Origin: Sphingomonas immobilis
GTDB taxonomy: Bacteria; Pseudomonadota; Alphaproteobacteria; Sphingomonadales; Sphingomonadaceae
Assembly (NCBI RefSeq): GCF_030580995.1
Contig: NZ_JAUQSZ010000003.1
Coordinates: 186,001 to 250,000, forward strand
Direction: 5' to 3'
DNA: 64,000 nucleotides
Part shown: positions 16,137-25,044 of the stretch, piece by piece
Layout: each line of letters begins with the position of its first letter
How positions within the stretch are numbered: position 1 is the stretch's first letter
The notes under the pieces: model-generated
What the model saw: only the letters and a program-made list of their open reading frames with translations
Database searches by the model: none
Told to the model about the DNA's origin: nothing
Position numbers and translations under genes: made by a program

Positions 16137-18653
16137 TTATAGATCAGGCAGGATCTGGTCGGCGCGGCCCCAATGCTGCAAGTCTTTCGAAGCAGCCCGT
16201 TGCAGCATCGCTTCTGCGTCGCCGATATGCCAGCGCGATGCTGTATCGAGGCTGCGCAGTTCCTCCCAGGTTACCGGGACCGCGATCGGCGCGTGTTCGC
16301 GGGATCTCGCACTGTAGGGCATCACAGCCGTGGCCCCGCGCTGATTGCGCAGATAGTCGATGAAGATCTTGCCTGTGCGCCTCGCCTTTGCCAACGCGGC
16401 CGTGAATCGATCCGGCTCAGCCTGGGCTAAGGCCATGGCAAAACGGTGCGCGAAATCCTTTATCTCGGGCCACTCCGCCGAGGGTGTCAGGGGGGCGATG
16501 ACGTGCACCCCCTTCCCGCCCGTCACCATCGGAAACGTGACGAGCCCCATTTGCGCGAGCGTGTCCTGGAGATGGAGGGCGGCGGAGACCACGTCGCTGA
16601 ACGCGAGACCCTCGTCGGGGTCAAGGTCGAAAACCAGCCTGTCTGCCTTCTCGACATCCTCGATGCGCGCGCCCCAGCCGTGAAACTCGATCGTGCCCAT
16701 CTGCACGCAGGTCAAGAGACCAGCGGGCGTATCAACGAACAAATAAGGCTCTTCATGACCATCTTTTTCCAGGATGCCGACATGGCGGACGTCGTCCCCG
16801 AAAGTCCCGGCGTCGTGCTTTTGAAAAAAGCATTTTTTTGCGCGCCCTTGCGGACACCGCACCAAGCTGATCGGGCGACTTCCCGCCCAGGGCAGCATGA
16901 TGTCTGCAACCGCTTCGTAATAGTCGGCGAGCTGGCCTTTGCTCAGCTTGCCTTCCGGAAAGATAATGCGCTCGCGGTTGCTGATCCTGACACCGCTCGT
17001 CACGGTCGGTGTGGCGACCAATGCGACCTTTGCGGGTTTTTCCAGGACCACGGCTTCGGGCTTCTTGTCCTCGCGCAGGCCCAGATAGCTGGGGTGGCGC
17101 AGAACGCCCTCATCGGTAAATTCAATATAGGCGATTTCTGCGACCAGCTTGGGTTTGATCCAGTGGGCGCCGCGCACCGCGGCGCGGGGTGCCTCGACAG
17201 GCGCCGTTTTCTGTTCAAGCGGCGCCATGATTCCCATCAGCCGCTCGATCTCGTCCCCGGTGAAACCGGTGCCGACCTTGCCTGCGTAGCGAAGCTTCCC
17301 GTCCTCGTTTACGCCCAGGAGCAGCGAGCGGAACCCGCGCTGCTTGTCCGACGGTGTCCAACCTACGATGACGAATTCTTGGCGACGAATGCACTTTGTC
17401 TTCACCCAGCTGCCGCTTCGTGAACCGCTATATTTGGCGTCGACACGTTTTGAGATGACGCCTTCGAGGCCGGCGCCGCAAAAGCTGTCGAACAGCTTTT
17501 CGCCCTTGCCGATGATATGGTCTGAATATCGCAGGCGTCCGTGCACCTCCCCCATCAGGGCATGCAGCAGTTCCTTGCGTTCGATGAGGGGTCGCTGTGT
17601 CAGATCCTCGCCATCCAATTCCAGCAGATCAAAAGCGAAATACTGGATCGCGCTGGGATCGCCCTTCAGCGCCGCCTGCAGCGCCTGAAAGCTGGTCCTG
17701 CCGTCCGGCAAGGTTACGACAGCTTCTCCATCGATGAGGGCGCTCGTGGCGGTAAGACCGACGGCATCGGCGATGAGGTGCGAAAACCTGTCGGACCAGT
17801 CGAGCCCGGAGCGCGTATAGGCACGGCCTTCGCCGCCGCCCGTCGCGAGCAAGGTTCGATAGCCATCGTATTTGAGCTCGTGCAGCCAGCGATCTCCTGG
17901 CGGCACATTGTCGACCAACGCCGCGAGTTGCACGGGCTGAAACGGTGGCAGCGTGCCCTTGGGCATTTTCCGCGTCCGCCCGGAAACCGAAGCTTTGCCT
18001 TTTGAAATCTTCGGCGACGGAGCTCCGGACCCCGCGCGCTTTGCAGCTGCGCCAGCCGCTATTTCGTCCATCGTCCGATCGGTGTCGACGCTGGTGAGAT
18101 GAATGCCGACGAGATCGTCGGAGCCGCCGGCGAAAGCATCGTTGACCTTGCGCAAAATCCAGTTCTCGGCCTTTTCCTTGCCGCGAGGTTTGAGACGAAA
18201 CAAAATCCACTCGCCGCGCATGCGCCGGCCGTGAAGGATGACATGCAGGTGGCCTTCCGGCAAGGTCTGCCGCGGATCCTTGCCGGGGATTGATTCCCAG
18301 GTGCCGTTATCCCAGAGCATGACGGTGCCGCCGCCATATTCGCCCTTGGGGATCGTGCCCTCGAAGCGAGCATAATCCAGCGGGTGGTCTTCCGTGCGCA
18401 CCGCCAGGCGCTTGTCATCCGGATTGACGCTTGGGCCCCGCGTCACCGCCCAGCTGACGAGGACGCCGTCAAGTTCGAGCCGAAAATCATAATGGAGCCG
18501 CGTGGCGGCGTGCTTCTGAACGACGAACCCATTGCCGCTGGTCTGCTCGGTCGCACCGGACGGTTCGGCCGTCCGCGCAAAATCGCGTTTGGCGCGGTAC
18601 CGCGCAAGACTATCGGCATCCGATGTCTTCTTCGCCGTTGTGCTGCGCGCCAT
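16137..18653 (-). CDS. ligD: ATP-dependent DNA ligase D (PE-Lig-Pol)
   Basis: An 838-residue multifunctional NHEJ enzyme. The ATG at 18653 is preferred over the GTG seven codons upstream because GAAGGA lies just before it. Order of domains: a 3'-phosphoesterase (about 40-200; HAATRLHYDFRLELDG, EDHPLDYARFEGTIPKGEYG), an ATP-dependent ligase (about 235-530; adenylated Lys in ELKYDGYR), and a primase-polymerase (about 560-838; VFDLDPDEGLAF with the metal-binding Asp pair, MVTGGKGVHVI). This order is that of Pseudomonas-type LigD. It works with Ku to process and seal double-strand breaks. A GNAT gene lies upstream and Ku follows within 2 kb. Confidence 0.95.
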   Translation of the reverse strand: MARSTTAKKTSDADSLARYRAKRDFARTAEPSGATEQTSGNGFVVQKHAATRLHYDFRLELDGVLVSWAVTRGPSVNPDDKRLAVRTEDHPLDYARFEGTIPKGEYGGGTVMLWDNGTWESIPGKDPRQTLPEGHLHVILHGRRMRGEWILFRLKPRGKEKAENWILRKVNDAFAGGSDDLVGIHLTSVDTDRTMDEIAAGAAAKRAGSGAPSPKISKGKASVSGRTRKMPKGTLPPFQPVQLAALVDNVPPGDRWLHELKYDGYRTLLATGGGEGRAYTRSGLDWSDRFSHLIADAVGLTATSALIDGEAVVTLPDGRTSFQALQAALKGDPSAIQYFAFDLLELDGEDLTQRPLIERKELLHALMGEVHGRLRYSDHIIGKGEKLFDSFCGAGLEGVISKRVDAKYSGSRSGSWVKTKCIRRQEFVIVGWTPSDKQRGFRSLLLGVNEDGKLRYAGKVGTGFTGDEIERLMGIMAPLEQKTAPVEAPRAAVRGAHWIKPKLVAEIAYIEFTDEGVLRHPSYLGLREDKKPEAVVLEKPAKVALVATPTVTSGVRISNRERIIFPEGKLSKGQLADYYEAVADIMLPWAGSRPISLVRCPQGRAKKCFFQKHDAGTFGDDVRHVGILEKDGHEEPYLFVDTPAGLLTCVQMGTIEFHGWGARIEDVEKADRLVFDLDPDEGLAFSDVVSAALHLQDTLAQMGLVTFPMVTGGKGVHVIAPLTPSAEWPEIKDFAHRFAMALAQAEPDRFTAALAKARRTGKIFIDYLRNQRGATAVMPYSARSREHAPIAVPVTWEELRSLDTASRWHIGDAEAMLQRAASKDLQHWGRADQILPDL

Positions 18654-18713
18654 GCTGGTGTCCTTCGTCGTCACAATCCACAGGCGCCGGGAGTCGTTCC
18701 GCCCCGCTTCCGC

Positions 18714-19556
18714 TCAGGAAATGGTGCGGACAAAGCGATAGCTTCGCTGCTCGAACCCCGTCGATCGAAAGAAGTTGTGCGAATTCTTGAGATCAATGTC
18801 GCTCATGACCTCGACCGTCGTGCACTTTGCCTTGGCAAGCGCTGCAAGCGCCGCGTCGAGCAGCCTGGTTCCGATCCCGCATTGCCGTCGCTTATCGGTG
18901 ACCACAAGGAGTGAAATGCGGCCGACCTTGCCGCGGTGGAGCGTCGCGACCGTGGTCCAGGCGCAGCATCCCACGAGGTCGCCATAAGCCGCGATCATCA
19001 CGCCACCCCCTGCCTTGCGGACGCGCTCAAGGTTTGCGGCGGCGGCTGCCCCATCGATCGTGATGCCGTTCAACTGTCCAAGCAATCGGGCCAGCGCCTT
19101 TCCGTCAGCAGGCTTCGCCGCGCGCACGACGAGTTCAGGCTCGGGAACAAGCTTCGGTTTGGCAGCCGCCGTCGGTCGCACGAAGACCGACGCCTCGCGC
19201 TCTCGCGGGTGCGGCGTCTTGCCGAGGCCCGACGGCGCAGCCTTTTTCGTTGAGGCGGGCTTGCCCTTTGCGGGTGGTGTGTCCTCTTCTCTCGGAAGCG
19301 CGACTGCCTTCTTCGTCAAAGGCTTTTCCGCCGGCAATTGCGCCGACTGCCGCCACGTACCGGTCGCGCCAGCGCGCAGATACGCTTCGATATCTTCAGC
19401 GCTTGCTGTCAGCTCGCCGTCGCCGATTCCCAGCAGCGGCTTTCCCTCCGCGTCGGTCAGGCCAAACTTCCCGAAGTCGCCAACGCCAGCCTTTCGCCGT
19501 CGGGACTTGACCAGTTTCAAGCCGCGGTGCTGCGCCAGCTCGCGCAGCTCATCCAT
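18714..19556 (-). CDS. GNAT acetyltransferase with an N-terminal small domain, NHEJ neighbour
   Basis: About 280 residues. The ATG at 19556 has GAGGG five bases upstream; the ATG at 19571 is an alternative. The first 65 residues form a compact module (ELAQHRGLKLVKSRRRKAGV, FGKFGLTD, EDIEAYLRAG) of the type seen beside bacterial NHEJ genes. A low-complexity Lys/Ala/Pro linker follows. The last 140 residues are a GNAT fold with acetyl-CoA motif A in VTDKRRQCGIGTRLLDAA and NSHNFFRSTGFEQRS at the end. It sits 60 bp upstream of ligD on the same strand. It may acetylate a repair protein or small molecule; the substrate is unknown. Confidence 0.72.
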   Translation of the reverse strand: MDELRELAQHRGLKLVKSRRRKAGVGDFGKFGLTDAEGKPLLGIGDGELTASAEDIEAYLRAGATGTWRQSAQLPAEKPLTKKAVALPREEDTPPAKGKPASTKKAAPSGLGKTPHPREREASVFVRPTAAAKPKLVPEPELVVRAAKPADGKALARLLGQLNGITIDGAAAAANLERVRKAGGGVMIAAYGDLVGCCAWTTVATLHRGKVGRISLLVVTDKRRQCGIGTRLLDAALAALAKAKCTTVEVMSDIDLKNSHNFFRSTGFEQRSYRFVRTIS

Positions 19557-19626
19557 TTCGCCCTCTGCCATTTTAGGGCAGCCGGGACGAGTCGGCGTCA
19601 CCGCCGGTTATGGGAGCAGGAAGGCG

Positions 19627-19968
19627 ATGACTCGCTTTGGCGTGGATTGGATTCGGCTCGGCGCTCAAGGCGGAACGATCGATTCTGCCGCTCGCTGCGC
19701 TGCCATGCGTGCCTGTCGTTTTCCGAAATCCGCGATGATCGAGCGTGTCTGTTACGACGACGCCGCGCAGACGATGAGCATCGCGTTTCGGTCTGCGATC
19801 AAATACTTTTATTACGACGTGCCGGAGCCGGTCTTCGCAGCTTTCTGCCAAGCGGCATCGGCAGGCACTTTTTTCAACGAACAGATCAAGGGGCGCTTTC
19901 GCTGTCAGCGGGACCCGGACCGACGTCGCTTCGGTCCAAACGCCAACCTCGAACTGCCCGCGCGGTGA
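19627..19968 (+). CDS. KTSC-domain protein
   Basis: A 113-residue protein from the ATG at 19627, which follows AGGAAGG. From about residue 38 it carries a KTSC domain (MIERVCYDDAAQTMSIAF, YFYYDVPEPVFAAFCQA, ASAGTFFNEQIKGRF), named for its similarity to a lysyl-tRNA synthetase C-terminal segment. It may bind nucleic acid. It is transcribed from between the NHEJ genes and divergent from the GNAT gene. The function is not established. Confidence 0.7.
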   Translation: MTRFGVDWIRLGAQGGTIDSAARCAAMRACRFPKSAMIERVCYDDAAQTMSIAFRSAIKYFYYDVPEPVFAAFCQAASAGTFFNEQIKGRFRCQRDPDRRRFGPNANLELPAR

Positions 19969-19972
19969 GACA

Positions 19973-20227
19973 TTAGGCATCGCCAAGGACGCGGTAGACG
20001 GCCATCAAGTGTCGGGACGCGCTCGCCCGCGCCTTTGGCGAGCGTATCGTTACGTCGTTGGTCTCCTTGAGCATCGTCAGCATTTCCAACACCTCTGCGC
20101 GCGACATGCCGCTGTCGCGCAGGTGGGTTCCGATCAGCGTCAACAGGTTGCTCCACAATGTGATGGCGCCTTCGGCAAACGCCTCTGCGCTGTCCTCGCT
20201 TGCGATCTCGGACGTCGCCTCGACCAC
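19973..20227 (-). CDS. Small helical protein translated after Ku
   Basis: An 84-residue protein. The GTG at 20227 lies five bases after the stop of ku, so it is probably translated by coupling. The sequence is mostly helical (ATSEIASEDSAEAFAEGAIT, LWSNLLTLIGTHLRDSG, SRAEVLEMLTMLKETNDVTI). It has no recognised domain. Its position makes it a candidate accessory to the Ku/LigD pathway, which is inference only. Confidence 0.55.
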   Translation of the reverse strand: MVEATSEIASEDSAEAFAEGAITLWSNLLTLIGTHLRDSGMSRAEVLEMLTMLKETNDVTIRSPKARASASRHLMAVYRVLGDA

Positions 20228-20231
20228 CGCC

Positions 20232-21116
20232 CTAAGCCCGTTTGCGCGCCGGCGCCTTGGCGGGCTTGTCGGTCGCCTTTTTGGCTGCGGCCTTGGCGGG
20301 CGCTTTCTTCGCCGCAGTCTTGTCAGCGGCACCGGACCCAATCGATTTTTTCAGCGCCGCCATCAGGTCGACGACGTTGCTGCCGCGCGGATCGGCCTTC
20401 TCCGCGCCATCGTCGATGTTGAGCGTCTTGCCTTTCTTTTTGCGCTCGATCAGATCTTTGAGAGCATCGACATAACGGTCGTGGAAGTCGCTAGCGTCGA
20501 ACTTGCCGGTCTTCTTGTCGATCAGGGTCGTTGCCAGATCTAGCAGTTCCTCATCGGGATCGGAATCCGCGATCTCGCGAAAGTAGCTCGCCGCCTTGTT
20601 GACCTCGTCAGCGTAGCGCAGTGTTTCCATCACGATCCCGCGTCCGCAGGCCTTGATGCTGACGACATATTCGCGGCCGCGCATGGCGAGCTGGCCGAGC
20701 CCGATCTTGCGGCTGCGGCGCAACGCTTCGCGCAAGACGATGAACGCTTCCTCGGCGAGGTCATCGGCCGGCACGACGTAATAGGGCTTTTCGAAATAGA
20801 TCATGTCGATGTCCTGGGCATCGACGAACTGGGTAAGCTCGAGCGTCTTCTTGCTTTCGAGCTTTACGCCTTCGATTTCCTTTTCGTCGAGCAGGACATA
20901 TTCGCCTTTGGCATATTCGAAGCCCTTGACGATCTCGTTGACGTCAACCGGCCCAATGCCGGGAACGACCTTTTCGTATTTGATGCGCTTGCCCGAGGGC
21001 TCGTGGATTTGATTGAAGGCGATCGTCGCCCCGCTCTTCGTAGCGGAGTAAATCTCGACAGGGATTGATACGAGCGCCAGTCTGATCTGGCCTCTCCAAT
21101 ACGGACGTGCAGCCAT
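20232..21116 (-). CDS. ku: Ku DNA-end-binding protein
   Basis: A 294-residue bacterial Ku homodimer subunit. The ATG at 21116 has GGAG eight bases upstream and is preferred over the GTG one codon before. The core beta-barrel shows in YWRGQIRLALVSIPVEIYSA, HEPSGKRIKYEKVVPGIG and MIYFEKPYYVVP. The last 45 residues are a Lys/Ala/Pro-rich tail of the kind that binds DNA and recruits LigD. It threads onto broken DNA ends and recruits ligD, found 1.6 kb downstream on the same strand. Confidence 0.95.
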   Translation of the reverse strand: MAARPYWRGQIRLALVSIPVEIYSATKSGATIAFNQIHEPSGKRIKYEKVVPGIGPVDVNEIVKGFEYAKGEYVLLDEKEIEGVKLESKKTLELTQFVDAQDIDMIYFEKPYYVVPADDLAEEAFIVLREALRRSRKIGLGQLAMRGREYVVSIKACGRGIVMETLRYADEVNKAASYFREIADSDPDEELLDLATTLIDKKTGKFDASDFHDRYVDALKDLIERKKKGKTLNIDDGAEKADPRGSNVVDLMAALKKSIGSGAADKTAAKKAPAKAAAKKATDKPAKAPARKRA

Positions 21117-21251
21117 CACATGGTCTCCTAAACAGGAAACTCTATACTCTCCACGACGGACCTGCGTTCCCGCGTCGAGCGATATGACGCGAGCCGCGGT
21201 GAGCCAGCACGCCGCACGTGACCGCGCTGCATCTACCGCGACGCCAAAAAC

Positions 21252-21437
21252 TTACTTCTTCAGCTTTGCCGCAGCGGCGTTGAGCTTGTCGCGGTCGTTG
21301 CCGATCCGATTGATCAGGCCCTCGGCCTGTTCCTTGCTGATGTCGTGCTTGCGCGCGAAATAATTGACCTCATAGCCTTCGCCGCCTGCGACCTTTCGGC
21401 GGTCCGCAGCGCCACGTTTCGTTTTGTCATCCGCCAT
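21252..21437 (-). CDS. DUF3606 family small protein
   Basis: A 61-residue, charged, helical protein. The conserved part is GYEVNYFARKHDISKEQAE, matching DUF3606, with basic residues suggesting nucleic-acid contact. The ATG follows AAGGAG. A related segment forms the C-terminus of the gene at 24188, on the other side of a large uncharacterised gene. Function unknown. Confidence 0.75.
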   Translation of the reverse strand: MADDKTKRGAADRRKVAGGEGYEVNYFARKHDISKEQAEGLINRIGNDRDKLNAAAAKLKK

Positions 21438-21554
21438 GTGTGTTCTCCTTCCAGTGCAGAATCAGCGGCGGGCGCAGGAGTTCCGCCGCGACGCGGTCCA
21501 TGACGATGCCGGGGATTCCCGACGATCACAGACGTGCGAAGACGGCGGCGCCCC

Positions 21555-23756
21555 TCACCATTGCAGACTGATCTCGCCGCTCGCCGGGACGCGGAATTCG
21601 ACGCGGTCCGGTCCGGATGTGAAAGGCCGGACCGTCTCCCCTGAAATCGTCCGCAGCCTGACCTTGGGCATCGTCGCGCGCGGCAAGCGCATCAGGATGA
21701 ACTTCGCTTCCCGGGTATGTCCACCGTCTAGGCCGAAGGTGAGCGAGCGTTCGGAGGTCCGCTCGCTGGTCACCGGAAAGTGATCGCAAAAAATCCTGAA
21801 GGGGGCGCCGCTGACATTGTGGAACGCCCGGCTCGCAAACACGAAGGCGGCGCCTGCGCCGTAGATCTCCTGCCCGACCTGTCCGGCGGGCTGCCCGTCG
21901 ACATACAGGTCTTCGATCGGAAAGGAGAGTGCGCGATCGATGTGGCCATTGCGAATGTCGTCTTGGGCAAGCGCATCCGCAGGGAGCGCGTCGGGATAAT
22001 AGAACCACGCGCGGTCGAGCGCATATTTGCAATATTCGCTGATCAGCAGTCGTGCGGCCGGATCGAGGTCTGGACCGCTGTCTTTCAGATATTGCTCGAA
22101 CGCGGCAAAGCTGTCGAAGCATTCGAAGATCGCCATATATGGCGCATCGTGCAGGCAGGTGGCGCCGAGGAAGACCTTGTACCGGGCGGCGTGCGCGATT
22201 TCCGATTCCCAGATCACGCAATTGTGGAAAAAGCTCGCCAGATAGACATAGCCCTGTTGCAGGTAATAGGCCTCGTCGGTGATGCGCCAAAGCCGCATGC
22301 ACGCCGCGGCCCCCCAAGCGGTCAGGTTCGCCTGATAGTTCAGTTCGAAGCGCATCTCTCGCGCCGCGTCGATCGCGTAACGCGCTTCCTTCAGGAAGGT
22401 CTGATCTCCGGTAAGCTCATAGGCCTGCACCATGACATAGGCATAGATGCCGCCCACGTCCGTCTGACCAAGCCCGTCCTCATTGCGCGCCTCGACGATC
22501 ACGTCGAAACTGTCGACCTTGAACTGGATCGGCCAGGCATAATTGAAATGTCGCGCTGCTTTGACGGCCAGACCGAGCGCGCCCTCGAACAGCCGCTTGG
22601 CGCGTGCGTCACCGGCTCGGGCGAGGTGCCCGAGGTTGAGCAAGGGATGGTAGAGATACCAACTGTCGACCGCGAGCTTGTCCTTGTCCTTGCCGACATT
22701 CGGCAGGTAGCGGCGCATCGTCTCGAGATCCGGGTCATGGAATTTCTCCAGGCCCCGTTCGAGCGCTTCGCAAAACGGGATGTCCTTGCCTGTCCAGTCG
22801 GCATAGTTTCGCAGCGGCGCGATGATCGCCATCTGCACCATGACATCGGGATATTCGGATGCCGTATATGGATGGATGTAGGTGTGCCCGTAGTGGCGGA
22901 TCGTAGCCTCGGGCGCCGTTTCAAGGTCCTTGAGCGTCTGGTCGGCGCGCGACACCCAGTCCCGAAACGCCGTGTCGGGCGCCTCGAGCTGGCGGTAGGC
23001 CGTACCCAGCAATTGCAGGAAGCGACGCGCGGAATCCTGTTCGTCGCAAGCGGTGGCATTGTGGAAGACCAGAATTGCGTCCGAGATCGTGACGCTTTTG
23101 CCCGCGGGCAGGGGGTTGACCGGGGGCGTGCCACTCTGCGGCGGCGTTGGCGGAAGATAGCCTAGTTCAGGCCATTCGCCACCGACCGCGCCGTCGGGCT
23201 TGGTGTCGGTTGCGCGGAAATAGTCATTCAGCGCGGTCAGATTCTGAAGATACAGCACGCTGCCGAAAGCGGGCTGATCGAGATGGAAATAGCACAGGCC
23301 GACATTCAGCCCGCGTTGGGCCGCCTCGACCGCGCCTACAGCCGCTAGGGGATCGTCGCCCGCACCGAGCGGATAGAGATCGCGCGGAAAGTACGGGACC
23401 AGAAGCGGTGCAGCGGGCGTGAGGGTGGTCGTGACGCGGAGCAGCGCGAGTTCGAGATCATCGCTGCGCAGAACGACGCTCTGTGTGCCGATGGCGCTCT
23501 CGACCTCGAGATGCAGCAGTTCGCCTGGCCCGCGACGCCGGCGGGACACTTTCGTGGGACGGCCCGCGCAATATGCGAGGCGCAAGGCCAGGCCCCCCTT
23601 GGCGGCGCGTCGTATGATGGCCCAGAGGGAATCCTGTCCGACGCAGATCTCCACGTCACGGTCCCCGAGCGGCAAGGTCGTGATGCGCCGCATGCCGGCC
23701 GCGAGCTCGGCTGCAAGACCAATGGCCGCCGGACTCCCGGCGATCGCGTTCTTCAT
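21555..23756 (-). CDS. Large uncharacterised protein with six-hairpin glycosidase-like features
   Basis: A 733-residue protein with GGAGG upstream of its ATG and no signal peptide. The first 170 residues are strand-rich. The middle (about 240-640) is a long series of paired helices with conserved aromatics and acids (HYGHTYIHPYTASEYPDV, SWYLYHPLLNLGHLARAGD, FNYAWPIQF, YYLQQGYVYLASFFHN), the pattern of an alpha/alpha toroid as in many glycoside hydrolases and lyases. The last 110 residues return to strands. I cannot assign a CAZy family or catalytic residues. Flanking DUF3606 genes and ku suggest a stress or maintenance setting, but not a function. Confidence 0.65.
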   Translation of the reverse strand: MKNAIAGSPAAIGLAAELAAGMRRITTLPLGDRDVEICVGQDSLWAIIRRAAKGGLALRLAYCAGRPTKVSRRRRGPGELLHLEVESAIGTQSVVLRSDDLELALLRVTTTLTPAAPLLVPYFPRDLYPLGAGDDPLAAVGAVEAAQRGLNVGLCYFHLDQPAFGSVLYLQNLTALNDYFRATDTKPDGAVGGEWPELGYLPPTPPQSGTPPVNPLPAGKSVTISDAILVFHNATACDEQDSARRFLQLLGTAYRQLEAPDTAFRDWVSRADQTLKDLETAPEATIRHYGHTYIHPYTASEYPDVMVQMAIIAPLRNYADWTGKDIPFCEALERGLEKFHDPDLETMRRYLPNVGKDKDKLAVDSWYLYHPLLNLGHLARAGDARAKRLFEGALGLAVKAARHFNYAWPIQFKVDSFDVIVEARNEDGLGQTDVGGIYAYVMVQAYELTGDQTFLKEARYAIDAAREMRFELNYQANLTAWGAAACMRLWRITDEAYYLQQGYVYLASFFHNCVIWESEIAHAARYKVFLGATCLHDAPYMAIFECFDSFAAFEQYLKDSGPDLDPAARLLISEYCKYALDRAWFYYPDALPADALAQDDIRNGHIDRALSFPIEDLYVDGQPAGQVGQEIYGAGAAFVFASRAFHNVSGAPFRIFCDHFPVTSERTSERSLTFGLDGGHTREAKFILMRLPRATMPKVRLRTISGETVRPFTSGPDRVEFRVPASGEISLQW

Positions 23757-24187
23757 TTCGGCGGACCTCCCTGTCCTTCCCGACGCGGCTCGTCGGCCGC
23801 CTACCGGGTTTTTGCTGCTGTGGTGAACGTGCCCTGCGTAACTTCACCGGACGCGCAAAAGCTGCGCTCGGCGAGCAACTTTAACGGTCCTTCCAACAAG
23901 TGGTTGCAGCCTTGTGATTTTCAGAATGCTGCGGGTTTTGCGGCACGTCTGTTCGATCCACTATCGGAACAAAACACTGGCTCGTCGGAGCTTCGCCGCG
24001 TCGCCGGACGATACGCTGCGGGCGTTCGTGAGGTGGGGACGTTTGCGATCACGCGGTCAGCAGATGGCAGCGTTTTCCCCGAGCGGCCGCACGACATCTT
24101 GCCGTGTGAGGCCCGATCTAGAGATGTGAGACGCAACCTTGCAACACGACCGGCAGTTGAAGGCGTTCCCCGTCCAGGAGTTTCTCG
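23757..24187. other. 431-bp intergenic stretch
   Basis: This region separates the minus-strand 733-residue gene from the plus-strand gene at 24188 and must hold both promoters. Open frames here are short and their translations are not protein-like. A GGAAC at 23966-23970 resembles the first half of an EcfG promoter, but no matching downstream half is found at the usual spacing. Confidence 0.4.
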
Positions 24188-24619
24188 ATGTCACACCAGC
24201 CCCCCATTCCTGACGCCGCGACGTCTCCCTATCCGCTGCATCCTGCGCCGATCGCGTCCGGGCCAAATCCCACAAGCACGTCAGAGGCTGGCGAGGGTCA
24301 CGCGACCGGGTCCGAGAAAGGGCTTTCTGCCGGAGCGCTTGGCGTGGGCGCAGCCGTGGCGTTTGGCAGCGTTGCCGTCGTTGGCGGATGGTTGTGGACC
24401 CTGCGCCGAACGCGGCGCGCAGCGGCGAGCAGTGTATCCGACGCCAAGGCCAAGCGCGGCGGACCCGCCCAGCGGCGTACCGCGCGCGGTGAACCCTATG
24501 AGGTCAGCTATTTCGCGCGGAAGCACCGGATCAGCGCGGCAGAAGCGCGCGCCATCATCAAGCAGGCCGGGCCCGACCGAAAAGCGGCCAACCGTCTCGC
24601 CAGCGAGCGCGCGAAATAA
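24188..24619 (+). CDS. Membrane-anchored DUF3606 protein
   Basis: A 143-residue protein with AGGAG seven bases before the ATG. A Pro/Ser-rich N-terminus (1-45) is followed by one membrane helix (about 48-72, GALGVGAAVAFGSVAVVGGW), a basic linker, and a C-terminal DUF3606 module (EPYEVSYFARKHRISAAEAR). The module is closely related to the gene at 21252. The domain probably faces the cytoplasm, behind the basic residues. Function unknown. Confidence 0.7.
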   Translation: MSHQPPIPDAATSPYPLHPAPIASGPNPTSTSEAGEGHATGSEKGLSAGALGVGAAVAFGSVAVVGGWLWTLRRTRRAAASSVSDAKAKRGGPAQRRTARGEPYEVSYFARKHRISAAEARAIIKQAGPDRKAANRLASERAK

Positions 24620-24621
24620 GC

Positions 24622-24650
24622 ACCCGTCTTGGTTCACTTATAAAACGGGT
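24622..24650 (+). terminator. Hairpin after the DUF3606 membrane gene
   Basis: ACCCGTCTT and AAAACGGGT pair as a nine-base stem with one mismatch around an 11-base loop, beginning three bases after the stop codon. There is no T-run after it, so termination is possible rather than certain. Confidence 0.4.
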
Positions 24651-24695
24651 CGGACGCGCGCTCCTGCGAACGTTCGATCATTGAAAGGCGATGCT

Positions 24696-24977
24696 ATGAC
24701 AGAAGCGAGCTGGGGCGACACGACAGAGTCTCCTGAAATTCCTTGGCGCATGAGCGCGTCGCTCGAGAACGTGCCCCGCGGCGATTCCGAGCTCGCCGAG
24801 GTCACGAGTCTGGAGGGTGCGGTTCGCGCCTGGCTCGCGCTTGATCCCTCCCACCGGAACGCTGCCAACCTGAGCGTCGAACATGCCATTCAGATTGATG
24901 GCGTGTCGGTCACGACCTTTGCCGGCGAAGGGATTGCCGTGCTTGCCGAGCGACTACCCGATCATGGAAGCTCATAA
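24696..24977 (+). CDS. Small acidic hypothetical protein
   Basis: A 93-residue protein starting at the ATG at 24696, which follows GAAAGGCG. It has a Pro/Ser/Glu-rich first third and a compact second part (LEGAVRAWLALDPSHRNAAN, VSVTTFAGEGIAVLAERL) that looks like a small alpha/beta domain. I recognise no family. The hairpin upstream suggests it has its own promoter. Confidence 0.55.
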   Translation: MTEASWGDTTESPEIPWRMSASLENVPRGDSELAEVTSLEGAVRAWLALDPSHRNAANLSVEHAIQIDGVSVTTFAGEGIAVLAERLPDHGSS

Positions 24978-25044
24978 GTCGGGGTGACGCCTCACCTGAT
25001 GGCGCCCTTCCCCACGCCGCCCACATACCTGTGGTCACGCCCTG

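Noticed and set aside
18675..18713. GGAAC-N17-GATT upstream of ligD as an EcfG promoter
   Set aside because: The second element differs from CGTT at two positions, so it is too weak to report as a promoter.
21438..21510. GGAAC-N16-GATT upstream of the DUF3606 gene as an EcfG promoter
   Set aside because: Same weakness in the second element; noted only because the ligD upstream region has a similar one.
23511..24695. N-terminal part of the 488-codon frame ending at 24977
   Set aside because: Only the last 93 codons, after a ribosome site at 24686, read like protein. The rest overlaps other genes.
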